Source: Bauldia litoralis
Lineage (GTDB): Bacteria; Pseudomonadota; Alphaproteobacteria; Rhizobiales; Kaistiaceae
Assembly: GCF_900104485.1 (NCBI RefSeq)
Contig: NZ_FMXQ01000004.1
Coordinates: 248,001 to 312,000, forward strand
Reading direction: 5' to 3'
DNA length: 64,000 bases
A program made the translations under genes and the position numbers. Below, in pieces: positions 17,506 to 26,340 of the stretch (positions are counted from its first letter, which is position 1; each line of letters opens with the position of its first letter). Below the pieces are notes generated by a model. It was given only the letters and a program-made list of their open reading frames with translations, ran no database searches and was not told the origin of the DNA.

Positions 17506-17853
17506 ATGAAGCGGGTTCAATTCGCGCGCCGACTGCGCCACGAGATGACCGACGCCGAACGGCGTCTCTGGTCGAAACTGCGGAACCGGAGTCTCGGAGG
17601 CTACAAGTTTCGCCGGCAGATGCCGATCGAGGGATTCATCGTCGACTTCGCCTGTGTCGAGGCGAAGCTGATTGTCGAACTCGATGGCGGCCAACACGAC
17701 CTGGCGGCCGAGGCCGATCGCCGTCGCACGGAGGCAATCGGCACGGCCGGCTATCTCGTCCTGCGCTTCTGGAACCGCGACGTGCTGACTCGAATGGACG
17801 GGGTGCTTGAGGATATCCGTGCGGCGCTCGCCCTGAGGGCTCCGTCCGATTGA
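17506..17853 (+). CDS. DUF559 domain protein (Vsr/PD-(D/E)xK-like endonuclease fold)
   Basis: A 115-residue protein covering a whole DUF559 domain: ARRLRHEMTDAERRLWSKLR, then the nuclease-like core GFIVDFACVEAKLIVELDGGQH (shown here in parts: Asp47, Glu58, Asp60, His64) and GYLVLRFWNRDVL. DUF559 proteins resemble very-short-patch repair endonucleases; no biochemical role is established for this one. ATG 17506 gives the family-typical N-terminus. ATG 17479, inside the repeat and with better ribosome spacing, would add nine repeat-encoded residues. It is opposite in strand to the kor genes around it and enclosed by inverted REP-like repeats. Confidence 0.85.
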   Translation: MKRVQFARRLRHEMTDAERRLWSKLRNRSLGGYKFRRQMPIEGFIVDFACVEAKLIVELDGGQHDLAAEADRRRTEAIGTAGYLVLRFWNRDVLTRMDGVLEDIRAALALRAPSD

Positions 17854-17859
17854 CGCGGG

Positions 17860-17930
17860 TTCGCCCCTCACCCGGATCGATGCGGATTGCATCCGCCTCG
17901 ATTCGACCTCTCCCAATGGGAGAGGTGAAG
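17860..17930. repeat. REP-like palindromic repeat, copy B
   Basis: A 71-bp unit, 69/71 identical to copy A and in the same orientation, starting 6 nt after the DUF559 stop and ending 27 nt before the korA stop. It carries the same two hairpins, with the central loop AAT instead of GAT in the 9-bp dyad. It could also act as a 3' hairpin for korA mRNA. Confidence 0.9.
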
Positions 17931-17957
17931 CGTCCGCGCTGGGCCCGGGCGAACCGC

Positions 17958-19808
17958 TCATGACGCCTGCTTCCTCAGCGGCGTCACCTTGAGCGCGGCG
18001 AGGTGTTCGCCGATGGCGCGGGTGATGAAGCGGGCGGTGATCGGGGTGCCGTCGTAGTGCAGGACGGGCACGAGGCGGGCCGGATCGACGTTGAGTTCGT
18101 TGATCAGCAGCGTCCGCAACTGGCCGTCGCGGTTCTGCTCGACGACGAAGACGAAATCATGCTCGGCGATGAAGTCTGAGACGCTTTCATGGAAGGGGAA
18201 GGCGCGCAGCCGCAGCATGTCGAGCGGATGGCCTTCGTCGGCGATCATCGCCATTGCCTCGTGCATCGCCGGCGTCGTCGAGCCGTAATAGATGACGCCG
18301 ATCGGCGACGGCTCGTCGGCATTCTGGCGGACCGGGGCCGGGACGATCGAGCGGGCGGTCTCGAACTTGCGCAGGAGCCGCTGCATGTTCTCGACATAGT
18401 CCGCGCCCTCCTCGCTGTAGCGGGCATAGCGGGTCTTCGAGGTGCCGCGGGTGAAGAAGGCGCCGCGGCTCGGATGGGTGCCGGGATAGGTGCGCTGGGT
18501 GATGCCGTCGCCGTCGATGTCGAGATAGCGGCCGAATTCACGGCCGGATTCGAGTTCCTCGGCGGTGACCACCTTGCCGCGATCGTAGCGCCGGCCTTCC
18601 TCCCAGACCAGCGGTTCGCAGAGCCATTCGTTCATCCCCATGTCGAGGTCGAGCATGACGAAGATCGGCGTCTGCAGCCGGTCGGCGAGGTCGAAGGAGG
18701 TGGCGGCGAACTCGAAGCATTCGTGCGGGTCGGCCGGCAGCAGGAGGACATGCTTGGTGTCGCCATGCGAGGCATAGGCGCAGATCGTCAGGTCGGACTG
18801 CTGGGTGCGGGTCGGCATGCCGGTAGAGGGGCCGCCGCGCTGGACGTCGAAGATGACGGCCGGGATCTCGGCGAAATAGGCGAGGCCGATGAATTCCTGC
18901 ATCAGCGAGATGCCGGGGCCGGCGGTGGCGGTGAAGGCGCGGGCGCCGTTCCACGCCGCACCGATCACCATGCCGATCGAGGCGAGTTCGTCCTCGGCCT
19001 GGACGATAGCGTAGCGCGCCTTGCCGGAGACCGGGTCGGTGCGGTGGCGCTTCGAATGCTTGCCGAAGGACTCGGCCAGCGAGGTCGAGGGCGTGATCGG
19101 ATACCAGGCGGCGACGGTCGCGCCGCCATAGACGCAGCCGAGGCCGGCGGCGTCATTGCCCTCGATGAAGATGCGGTCGCCGACGGCGTCGGCCCGGTGG
19201 ATCCGCAGGTCGATGCCCTTGCCGAATTCGGCGCGGACCGCGTCGCGGCCGAGCGCCAGCGCCTCGATATTGGGCGGGATCAGCTTGTCCTTGCCCTTGA
19301 ACTGCTCGGCGATCAGCTTCTCGACCTCGGCCATCTCGATGCCGAGGAGTTCGGCCAGCGCGCCGACATAGATGATGTTCTTGAACAGCTGCCGCTGGCG
19401 CGGGTCCGAGTAGCGGGCATTGCAGATCGCTGTCAGCGGCAGGCCGAGGACGGTGATGTCCTCGCGGAATTTCGAGGCCGGCATCGGCTTGGTCGAATCG
19501 TAGAAGAGGTAGCCGCCCTCGTCGATCTCGGCGACGTCCTTGTCCCAGGTCTGCGGGTTCATCGCGACCATCAGGTCGACGCCGCCGCGCCGGCCGATAT
19601 GGCCGGCCTCGGAGACCCGCACCTCGTACCAGGTCGGCAGGCCCTGGATGTTGGAGGGGAAGATGTTGCGCGAGGCGACCGGCACGCCCATCCGCAGGAT
19701 CGAGCGGGCGAAGAGGCGGTTGGCGCTGGACGAGCCGGAGCCGTTGACGTTGGCGAATTTGACGACGAAGTCGTTGACCCGGATGTTGCGGGGTGTGTCG
19801 GCGTTCAT
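17958..19808 (-). CDS. korA: 2-oxoacid:ferredoxin oxidoreductase, fused gamma-alpha subunit
   Basis: A 616-residue KorA-type subunit. The N-terminal part (about residues 1-200) is the gamma domain (KFANVNGSGSSSANRLFARS). The rest is the alpha/pyrimidine-binding and C-terminal domains, with YPITPSTSLAE, AEDELASIGMVIGAAWNGAR and RGGPSTGMPTRTQQSD, hallmarks of 2-oxoglutarate/2-oxoacid ferredoxin oxidoreductases. The ATG overlaps the stop of the upstream flavoprotein gene by 4 nt, so the two are translationally coupled. The start at 19808 begins the gamma domain. It works with KorB, encoded beyond the inserted DUF559 cassette. Confidence 0.93.
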   Translation of the reverse strand: MNADTPRNIRVNDFVVKFANVNGSGSSSANRLFARSILRMGVPVASRNIFPSNIQGLPTWYEVRVSEAGHIGRRGGVDLMVAMNPQTWDKDVAEIDEGGYLFYDSTKPMPASKFREDITVLGLPLTAICNARYSDPRQRQLFKNIIYVGALAELLGIEMAEVEKLIAEQFKGKDKLIPPNIEALALGRDAVRAEFGKGIDLRIHRADAVGDRIFIEGNDAAGLGCVYGGATVAAWYPITPSTSLAESFGKHSKRHRTDPVSGKARYAIVQAEDELASIGMVIGAAWNGARAFTATAGPGISLMQEFIGLAYFAEIPAVIFDVQRGGPSTGMPTRTQQSDLTICAYASHGDTKHVLLLPADPHECFEFAATSFDLADRLQTPIFVMLDLDMGMNEWLCEPLVWEEGRRYDRGKVVTAEELESGREFGRYLDIDGDGITQRTYPGTHPSRGAFFTRGTSKTRYARYSEEGADYVENMQRLLRKFETARSIVPAPVRQNADEPSPIGVIYYGSTTPAMHEAMAMIADEGHPLDMLRLRAFPFHESVSDFIAEHDFVFVVEQNRDGQLRTLLINELNVDPARLVPVLHYDGTPITARFITRAIGEHLAALKVTPLRKQAS

Positions 19809-21649
19809 TGCTGGTGTCCGGCTTCCCCCGCGGCGTGAGCCATGTCGATCAGGTACTTGCGCATGTCCCAGGCTCCCGTCGGACAGCGTTCGGCGCACAG
19901 CCCGCAATGCAGGCAGACGTCCTCGTCCTTGGCCATGATCCGGCCGGTCTTGAGCGGGGCGGAGACGTAGATCTCCTGGTCGAGATTGGTTGCCGGCGCG
20001 CTCAACCGCCGGCGCAGGTCCGCCTCGGGTCCGTTCTCGGTGAAGGTGATGCAGTCGGTCGGGCAGATGTCGACGCAGGCATCGCACTCGATGCACAGCG
20101 GTTCGGCGAAGACGGTCTGCACGTCGCAGTTCAGGCAGCGCTGGGTTTCCTCGTAGCCGACCGCCCGGTCAAAGCCGAGCTCGACCTCCGAGCGGATGTC
20201 GGCGAGCGCGATGACCTGGTCGCGCAGCGGCACCTTGCGCCGCTCCTCCAGCGAGATTTCGTTGTCGTAGCTCCACTCGTGGATGCCCATCTTCTGGCTG
20301 CCGATGGTCACCATCGGCGGCGGCCGGTCGGCGACGTCGCGGCCCTTGCAGAAATGGTCGATCGAGATGGCGGCCTGCTGGCCATGGGCGACGGCCCAGA
20401 TGATGTTCTTCGGGCCGAAGGCGGCGTCGCCGCCGAAGAAGATGTTGGGGACGGTCGACTGGTGGGTGACCGGATCGACCACCGGCATGTCCCAGCGATC
20501 GAAGTCGAGGCCGATGTCGCGCTCGATCCAGGGGAAGCTGTTCTCCTGTCCGATCGCCACCAGCACGTCGTCGCATTCGAAGGTCTGGTCCGGCTCGCCG
20601 GTCGGCACCAGGCGACGGCGGCCGTCGTCGTCATATTGCGCGGCGACCTTCTCGAAGACCATGCCGGTGAGCTTGCCGTTGTCGTGAAGGAAGGCCTTCG
20701 GCACGAGGAAGTTGAGGATCGGGATGCCCTCGTGCATCGCGTCCTCCTTCTCCCACGGCGACGCCTTCATCTCGTCGAAGCCGGAGCGGACGATGACCTT
20801 GACGTCTTCGCCGCCCAGCCGGCGCGAGGTGCGGCAGCAGTCCATCGCCGTGTTGCCGCCGCCCAGCACGATGACGCGGCGGCCGATCCTGTCGGTATGC
20901 TCGAAGGAGACATTCGACAGCCAGTCGATGCCGATATGAATGTTGGCGGCTGCTTCGGCGCGGCCGGGAATGTCGATGTCGCGACCGCGCGGCGCGCCGG
21001 TGCCGACAAAGATCGCGTCATAGCCCTCGTCGATCACCGAACGCAGGCTGTCGATGCGCTGGCCGTAGCGGGTCTCGATGCCGCCGATATCGACGATGTA
21101 GCCGACCTCCTCGTCGATCACCGTCTCGGGCAGGCGGAAGCGGGGGATCTGGCTGCGGATCATCCCGCCGCCACGCGGTTCGGAATCGTAGATGACGAGC
21201 TGGTAGCCGAGCGGCGCCAGATCGCGGGCGACAGCGAGCGAGGCAGGGCCGGCCCCGATCAGGGCGATGCGCTTGCCGTTCGATGCCGGCGCGGTCGGAA
21301 GCCGGCCGCGGATGTCGTCCTTGTTGTCGGCGGCGACGCGCTTCAGCCGGCAGATCGCCACCGGCTCTTCCTCGACCCGGCCGCGACGGCAGGCCGGCTC
21401 GCAAGGGCGGTCGCAGGTCCGTCCCAGGATGCCGGGAAAGACATTCGACTGCCAGTTGACCATGTAGGCGTCGCTGTAGCGCTGCGCGGCGATCAGGCGG
21501 ATGTATTCCGGGACGGGCGTATGGGCGGGACACGCCCATTGGCAGTCTACGACCTTGTGGAAATAGTCCGGATTGTCGATGTCGGTGGGGCTCATGCCCG
21601 GGGCGAGCGCCTGTTGCGCGTCGATATCGGCTGTGTCCGAAATCGACAT
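19805..21649 (-). CDS. GltD-like FAD/NAD(P) oxidoreductase with ferredoxin domains
   Basis: A 614-residue flavoprotein of the glutamate synthase small-subunit family. The N-terminal Fe-S region has Cys-rich segments (CQWACPAHTP, about 36-45, and CDRPCEPACRRG, 79-90). An FAD site follows (LIGAGPASLAVA, 130-141), then an NAD(P) site (VLGGGNTAMDCCR) and a C-terminal double 4Fe-4S ferredoxin (CIECDACVDICP and CLHCGLCAERCP). Co-translation with korA suggests that it moves electrons between KorAB-reduced ferredoxin and NAD(P)H. It is the first gene of the kor operon, with an AT-rich upstream region shared with the divergent RND operon. Confidence 0.92.
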   Translation of the reverse strand: MSISDTADIDAQQALAPGMSPTDIDNPDYFHKVVDCQWACPAHTPVPEYIRLIAAQRYSDAYMVNWQSNVFPGILGRTCDRPCEPACRRGRVEEEPVAICRLKRVAADNKDDIRGRLPTAPASNGKRIALIGAGPASLAVARDLAPLGYQLVIYDSEPRGGGMIRSQIPRFRLPETVIDEEVGYIVDIGGIETRYGQRIDSLRSVIDEGYDAIFVGTGAPRGRDIDIPGRAEAAANIHIGIDWLSNVSFEHTDRIGRRVIVLGGGNTAMDCCRTSRRLGGEDVKVIVRSGFDEMKASPWEKEDAMHEGIPILNFLVPKAFLHDNGKLTGMVFEKVAAQYDDDGRRRLVPTGEPDQTFECDDVLVAIGQENSFPWIERDIGLDFDRWDMPVVDPVTHQSTVPNIFFGGDAAFGPKNIIWAVAHGQQAAISIDHFCKGRDVADRPPPMVTIGSQKMGIHEWSYDNEISLEERRKVPLRDQVIALADIRSEVELGFDRAVGYEETQRCLNCDVQTVFAEPLCIECDACVDICPTDCITFTENGPEADLRRRLSAPATNLDQEIYVSAPLKTGRIMAKDEDVCLHCGLCAERCPTGAWDMRKYLIDMAHAAGEAGHQQ

Positions 21650-21953
21650 CGTCAGTGCCCGTTTCGGGGCGAGGCCCCGTGTTGACGGTCCGGTTGTCCA
21701 CCTGTTCGGCGGATCTTCAGGTTCTCTGTCACTCTCTTGCCTCTAACGGGCATTAAGAAAAGGCGTTTCCCCAAGAAGTTCTTCCAAACCTCCATGATGC
21801 AAATTGTTACAAACTCTTTCTTGCAAATAAAGAGGTTAGCGAAGATTCTGACATTGAAACTAACGTTTCCAGGTTAAGAATCAACGAGTGTGGCCGATTT
21901 ATCGGCTCGATCCGGCAGCAGGGGGAGGCTGGCGGCTCCAAAGGCGAGTGCAG
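21650..21953. promoter_or_regulatory. Divergent AT-rich intergenic region (kor operon / RND pump)
   Basis: A 304-bp region between divergent starts. Bases 21735-21880 are markedly AT-rich for this genome. They contain the dyad AAGAA-G-TTCTT near 21773 and CTCTTT-N9-AAAGAG (21814-21819/21829-21834), the latter centred between TTGTTACAA and TTGCAAATAAAGAGG. These are reasonable regulator or promoter sites, but I cannot assign -35/-10 boxes with confidence. No small gene is seen. Confidence 0.4.
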
Positions 21954-23150
21954 ATGTCCGTTCTGAAACAGCTCCTTCTCTCCCTTGTCGTCATCGCTGT
22001 CGCCGCCGGCGGCTGGGCGTATTTCCAGCGGCCGGAGCTGATCTTCGGCGTCGACGCCTCGCAACAGGCGGCCGGCCCGACGGGCGGCGGACGGCCTTCG
22101 TTCGGCGGCGGACCGACCCTGGTTGTGACCGCGCCGGTCGAGATGGTCGAGACCGGCACCGACATCCGGGCGATCGGCACTGCCGCGGCGGCGCGCGAGG
22201 TGGTTGTCTATCCGCAGGTCACCGGGATCGTCACCGAGGTCGCCTTCACCCCCGGGACCGAGGTCAAGGCGGGCAGCACGCTGGTCGTGCTCGAGGATGC
22301 CGACCAGCAGATCGCGGTCGAACTCGCCACGCTTGCCCAGTCGTCCGCGCAGGAGGCGGTGGATCGCGCCGAACGCCTGTCGAAATCCGGCAATGTCACC
22401 GCCGTCACCCTGTCCGACGCGAAGACCGCGCTGCAGAAGGCGTCGATCGACCTGCGCAGCGCCGAAATCGAACTGGCCAAGCGGACGATCAAGGCGCCTT
22501 TCGACGGCGTCATCGGACTGGCCGACATCTCGATCGGCGACCTGGTCAATTCCTCGACGGCGATCGCGACAATCGCCGACATGTCGTCGGTGACGGTGTC
22601 CTTCGAGGTGCCGGAACGCGCCGTCGGCGAGGTGGCGATCGGACAGTCGGTCAGCGCGACGGTCGCGGCACTGCCCGGTGTGACGGTTTCCGGCGAGTTG
22701 AGCCGGATCGACAACCGGGTCGATCCGACCACCCGGACCCTGAAGGTCGAAGCGACGTTGCCGAACGACAGCGACGCCCTGCGGCCCGGCATGGCGATCA
22801 ACATCGACTTCTCGATTCCCGGCACGGTGCGGCCGTCGGTTCCGTCGCTGGCCATCCAGTGGGACCGCGAAGGCTCCTTCGTCTGGGCACTCGACGGCGA
22901 CAAGGTGCAGCGGGTGCCGGTCCAGGTCGTCGCCCGCCGAAGCGGCGCCGTCACAGTCGCCGGCGACCTGACCGAGGATACCAGCGTCGTGGTCGAGGGC
23001 GTCCTCAGCCTCCGCAAGGGGCAGACCGTCGAGCGGGCAGGCGCCAACGAGGCTTCGCCCGGGCCGGCTGGTGACGATGCGGCGCCGGAACCGACGGGCC
23101 GGCCGGAAGCGGCCGCCGGAGCGGCGGCGGCGGCCGAGCGCGGCAGCTAG
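21954..23150 (+). CDS. RND efflux system periplasmic adaptor (membrane fusion protein)
   Basis: A 398-residue HlyD/AcrA-type adaptor linking an inner-membrane RND pump to an outer-membrane channel. An N-terminal signal/anchor helix (MSVLKQLLLSLVVIAVAAGG) is followed by a lipoyl half-motif (VYPQVTGIVTEVAFTPGTEV), an alpha-hairpin (residues about 110-155), the second lipoyl half (RTIKAPFDGVIGLADISIGD) and beta-barrel domains. An Ala/Pro/Glu-rich tail ends the protein. I chose ATG 21954 at the signal helix rather than the ATG 66 nt upstream. The permease follows after 10 nt. Confidence 0.93.
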   Translation: MSVLKQLLLSLVVIAVAAGGWAYFQRPELIFGVDASQQAAGPTGGGRPSFGGGPTLVVTAPVEMVETGTDIRAIGTAAAAREVVVYPQVTGIVTEVAFTPGTEVKAGSTLVVLEDADQQIAVELATLAQSSAQEAVDRAERLSKSGNVTAVTLSDAKTALQKASIDLRSAEIELAKRTIKAPFDGVIGLADISIGDLVNSSTAIATIADMSSVTVSFEVPERAVGEVAIGQSVSATVAALPGVTVSGELSRIDNRVDPTTRTLKVEATLPNDSDALRPGMAINIDFSIPGTVRPSVPSLAIQWDREGSFVWALDGDKVQRVPVQVVARRSGAVTVAGDLTEDTSVVVEGVLSLRKGQTVERAGANEASPGPAGDDAAPEPTGRPEAAAGAAAAAERGS

Positions 23151-23160
23151 GGAGGACGAC

Positions 23161-26100
23161 ATGGCCGAAACCGAAACCACGTCTTCGACCCGCGCCGCGG
23201 GCTTCGCATCGCTCTTCGTGCGCCGACCGGTGCTCGCCATCGTCCTCAACCTCCTGATCCTGGTGGCGGGCGGGGCCGCGATCCTCGGCGTCGAGGTGCG
23301 CGAATTGCCGAATATCGACCGGCCGGTGATCACCGTCCGTACCGACTATGACGGCGCCACGCCGGAGACGGTCGACAAGGAGATCACCGCTGTTGTCGAG
23401 GGCGCGGTCGCCCGGACTCCGGGCGTCGATTCCATCTCGTCGCGCAGCAGCGCCGGCGAAAGCCGCGTCACCATCGAATTCAGCGAGTCGACCGACCTGA
23501 ATGTCGCGGCCAACGACCTTCGCGATGCGATCGGTGGCCTGCGCAGCCTGCCCGACGACGCCGACGCGCCGGTGGTCATCAAGGCCGATGCCGATTCCGA
23601 CGCGATCATGCGCCTCTCGGCGACCTCGACCACGCGGCCGATCGACGAACTGACCCGCATCGTCAACGACATGGTCGTCGACCGGCTGGCCGCCATCGAC
23701 GGCGTCGCGGACGTCACGATCTATGGCGACCGCGAACAGATGGTCCGGATCATCGTCGACCCCGACGCCATGGCGGCGCGTGGCCTCGCCGCCGGCGATC
23801 TGTTCTCCGCGCTTTCGAATGTCGCCCTCGACGCGCCGGCCGGCCGGGTTTCCGATGCGACCCAGACCCTTTTGGTGCGTGCCGATGCCAGCGCCAAGTC
23901 GGCCGAGGATATCGGCGCCGTCAGGATCAATCCGACGACCCGGGTGAGGGATGTGGCCGACGTCGTCTTCGGTCGCGCCGACGAATCCAGCACCATGCGC
24001 GTCAACGGCGTGACCGGCGTCGGCATGGCGCTGGTCCGCCAGGCATCCTCGAATACGCTGGAAATCTCGGCACGCGTCCATGAAGCTGTCGCCGACCTCC
24101 AGACCTCTTTGCCCGACGACGTCTCGCTGATCATCACCTCCGACGATGCGACCTTCATCAGCGGCGCCATCGACGAGGTGATCTTCACCTTGCTGCTCGC
24201 CACGGCGATCGTCGTCGGCGTCATCTTCGTCTTCCTTCGCTCGGTGCGCATCACCTTCATTCCGGCGATCACCGTTCCCATCGCGCTGATCGGCACCGTC
24301 GGCGCGATCTACCTTGCCGGCTTCTCGATCAATATCCTGACGCTGCTGGCGCTCGTCCTGGCGACCGGCATGGTGGTCGACGATGCGATCGTCGTGGTCG
24401 AGAACATATCCCGGCAGCGCCACCTCGGCCTTGGGCCGCGGGCGGCCGCCGTCGTCGGCACCAAGCAGGTGTTCTTCGCCGTCATCTCGACCACCGCGAC
24501 GCTGGCCGCGGTGTTCATCCCGATCTCCTTCTTCCCCGGTACGGCGGGCAGGCTGTTTTCGGAATTCGGCTTCGTTCTCGCCTTCGCGGTGCTCTTGTCC
24601 TCCGTCGTCGCCCTGACGATCGTCCCGATGCTGGCGTCGCGCTGGATCGGCGAGGGGACGACCGAGAGCAGCAGCTTCCTCGGCCGCGGCATCTCGGCGA
24701 TCGGCCGGGGCGCCGAGCGCCTCTATGCCCGGCTCTTGCGCGCCTGCCTTGCCGCGCCGATCGTCGTCGTCGTCGTCGCCGTGCTCTTCGCCGGCGCCGC
24801 CGGTGTCGCCTTCACCCAACTGCCCAACCAGCTGACGCCGATGGAGGATCGCGGCTTCATCCCGATCTCCATCCGCGCGCCGCAGGGCGCGACGGTCGAA
24901 TACACGGCCGAGCAGGTTCACAAGGCCGAAGCGGTTCTGGCGCCGTTCATCGAAAGCGGCGAGGTGCAGAACATCTTCGCCCGGGCGCGGGGCTTTGGCG
25001 GCGGCGGCTTCATGTTCGTTTCCCTGGCGCCCTGGGACCAGCGGGAGCGCAGCCAGCAGGAGATCACCGCCGACCTCAACGCCCGGCTCGGCGCCATCCC
25101 CGGCATCCAGGTCTTCGCCTATACGCCGAACAGCCTCGGCATTCGCGGCGGCGGGCAGGGCCTGCGCTTCGCGGTCGCCGGCAACGACTATGACCAGATC
25201 GCCGCCGCGGCCGATGCGCTGCAGGTGGCGATGAGCGAGGATCCGGCCTTCAGCAATGTCAGGCTCGACTACGACACCACCCAGCCGCAGCTTTCGATCA
25301 ACATCGACCGCGAGCGCGCCGCCGACCTCGGCATCTCGATCGAGAATATCTCGTCCTTCGTCCAGGCGCTGCTCGACGGGCGCGACCTCGGCAACTTCTA
25401 TATCGGCGACGACCCGATCGAGATCCGCCTGCAGGCGCCGGAGGGGATGATCCAGGATCCCTCCGGGCTCGACCGCATCCAGCTACGCTCGTCGAGCGGC
25501 AGCATGGTGCCGCTGGCCTCGCTCGTCACTTTCGAGGAATCGGCCGTCGCGCCAAACCTCCAGCGCCAGGACCAGCGCCGCGCCGTGCCGATGACCGCGT
25601 CGCTGGCCGAGGGCGTCGACCTGCGCCAGGCGATGAGCGAGCTCGAGGCGATCGTCGAGACGGTCCTGCCGCCGGGCATGACCATCCTCTATTCCGGCGA
25701 GGCCAAGGAACTCGATCGCGCCTCTTCGGGCGTCATGCAGACCTTCCTCTTCGCGCTGGTCATCGTCCTCTTGGTGCTCGCCGCCCAGTTCGAGAGCTTC
25801 GTCAGCGCGCTGATCCTGGTGGCGACGGTGCCCTTCGGGCTGGCTGCCGCCGTCTTCGCGATGCTGCTGACCGGCGGATCGCTGAACATCTACAGCCAGA
25901 TCGGGCTGGTGCTGCTGGTCGGGCTGATGTCGAAGAACGGCATCCTGATCGTCGAATTCGCCAACCAGCTCCGCGACCAGGGCCAGTCGGTCCGCGACGC
26001 GATCTACAACGCCTCGCTGATCCGGCTGCGGCCGGTGGTGATGACGATGATCTCGACGGTGCTGAGCGGGCTGCCGCTGATCCTCACCTCGGGCGCCGGC

Positions 26101-26340
26101 TCCGAAGCCCGCGAGGCGCTCGGCTGGATCATCGTCGGCGGCCTCGGCTTCGCGACGCTGGCGACCCTGTTCCTGACGCCGGTGGTCTTCTGCCTGCTGG
26201 CCGGCTTTTCCAAGCCCCGGGTGACGGAGGAACAGCGTCTCGAGCGCGAGTTGCGCGCGGCGGAGGGCATTCCGCTCGGCATGACCCCGACGCCGGAGGA
26301 ACTGGGCGAAGCCGAACCGGCGCGCGTGCCCGCCGAATAG
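23161..26340 (+). CDS. RND efflux transporter permease (HAE-1-like)
   Basis: A 1059-residue proton-driven RND pump with the expected 12-helix, two-repeat architecture: TM1 after FVRRPVLAIVLNLLIL, a large periplasmic loop, TM4 with the proton-relay acid pair GMVVDDAIVVVEN, a second periplasmic loop, and TM10 with LMSKNGILIVEFANQ. The ATG at 23161 follows GGGAGGACGAC. A C-terminal cytoplasmic tail is rich in Glu/Pro. Substrates are probably hydrophobic or amphiphilic compounds; sequence does not specify. No outer-membrane channel or regulator gene is adjacent. Confidence 0.94.
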   Translation: MAETETTSSTRAAGFASLFVRRPVLAIVLNLLILVAGGAAILGVEVRELPNIDRPVITVRTDYDGATPETVDKEITAVVEGAVARTPGVDSISSRSSAGESRVTIEFSESTDLNVAANDLRDAIGGLRSLPDDADAPVVIKADADSDAIMRLSATSTTRPIDELTRIVNDMVVDRLAAIDGVADVTIYGDREQMVRIIVDPDAMAARGLAAGDLFSALSNVALDAPAGRVSDATQTLLVRADASAKSAEDIGAVRINPTTRVRDVADVVFGRADESSTMRVNGVTGVGMALVRQASSNTLEISARVHEAVADLQTSLPDDVSLIITSDDATFISGAIDEVIFTLLLATAIVVGVIFVFLRSVRITFIPAITVPIALIGTVGAIYLAGFSINILTLLALVLATGMVVDDAIVVVENISRQRHLGLGPRAAAVVGTKQVFFAVISTTATLAAVFIPISFFPGTAGRLFSEFGFVLAFAVLLSSVVALTIVPMLASRWIGEGTTESSSFLGRGISAIGRGAERLYARLLRACLAAPIVVVVVAVLFAGAAGVAFTQLPNQLTPMEDRGFIPISIRAPQGATVEYTAEQVHKAEAVLAPFIESGEVQNIFARARGFGGGGFMFVSLAPWDQRERSQQEITADLNARLGAIPGIQVFAYTPNSLGIRGGGQGLRFAVAGNDYDQIAAAADALQVAMSEDPAFSNVRLDYDTTQPQLSINIDRERAADLGISIENISSFVQALLDGRDLGNFYIGDDPIEIRLQAPEGMIQDPSGLDRIQLRSSSGSMVPLASLVTFEESAVAPNLQRQDQRRAVPMTASLAEGVDLRQAMSELEAIVETVLPPGMTILYSGEAKELDRASSGVMQTFLFALVIVLLVLAAQFESFVSALILVATVPFGLAAAVFAMLLTGGSLNIYSQIGLVLLVGLMSKNGILIVEFANQLRDQGQSVRDAIYNASLIRLRPVVMTMISTVLSGLPLILTSGAGSEAREALGWIIVGGLGFATLATLFLTPVVFCLLAGFSKPRVTEEQRLERELRAAEGIPLGMTPTPEELGEAEPARVPAE

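Larger units (their letters stand above)
17438..17930 (+). mobile_element. Candidate repeat-bounded DUF559 cassette between korA and korB
   Basis: A 493-bp unit in which a small nuclease-like gene is bounded by inverted repeats of about 70 bp (copy C left, copy B right) with 0 and 6 nt between repeat and gene. The unit lies antisense inside a gap between korA and korB, genes normally contiguous. Copy A lies further out. The structure resembles REP/REPIN elements, but the enclosed gene is DUF559 rather than a Y1 transposase. Mobility is inference; no target duplication was identified. Confidence 0.4.
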
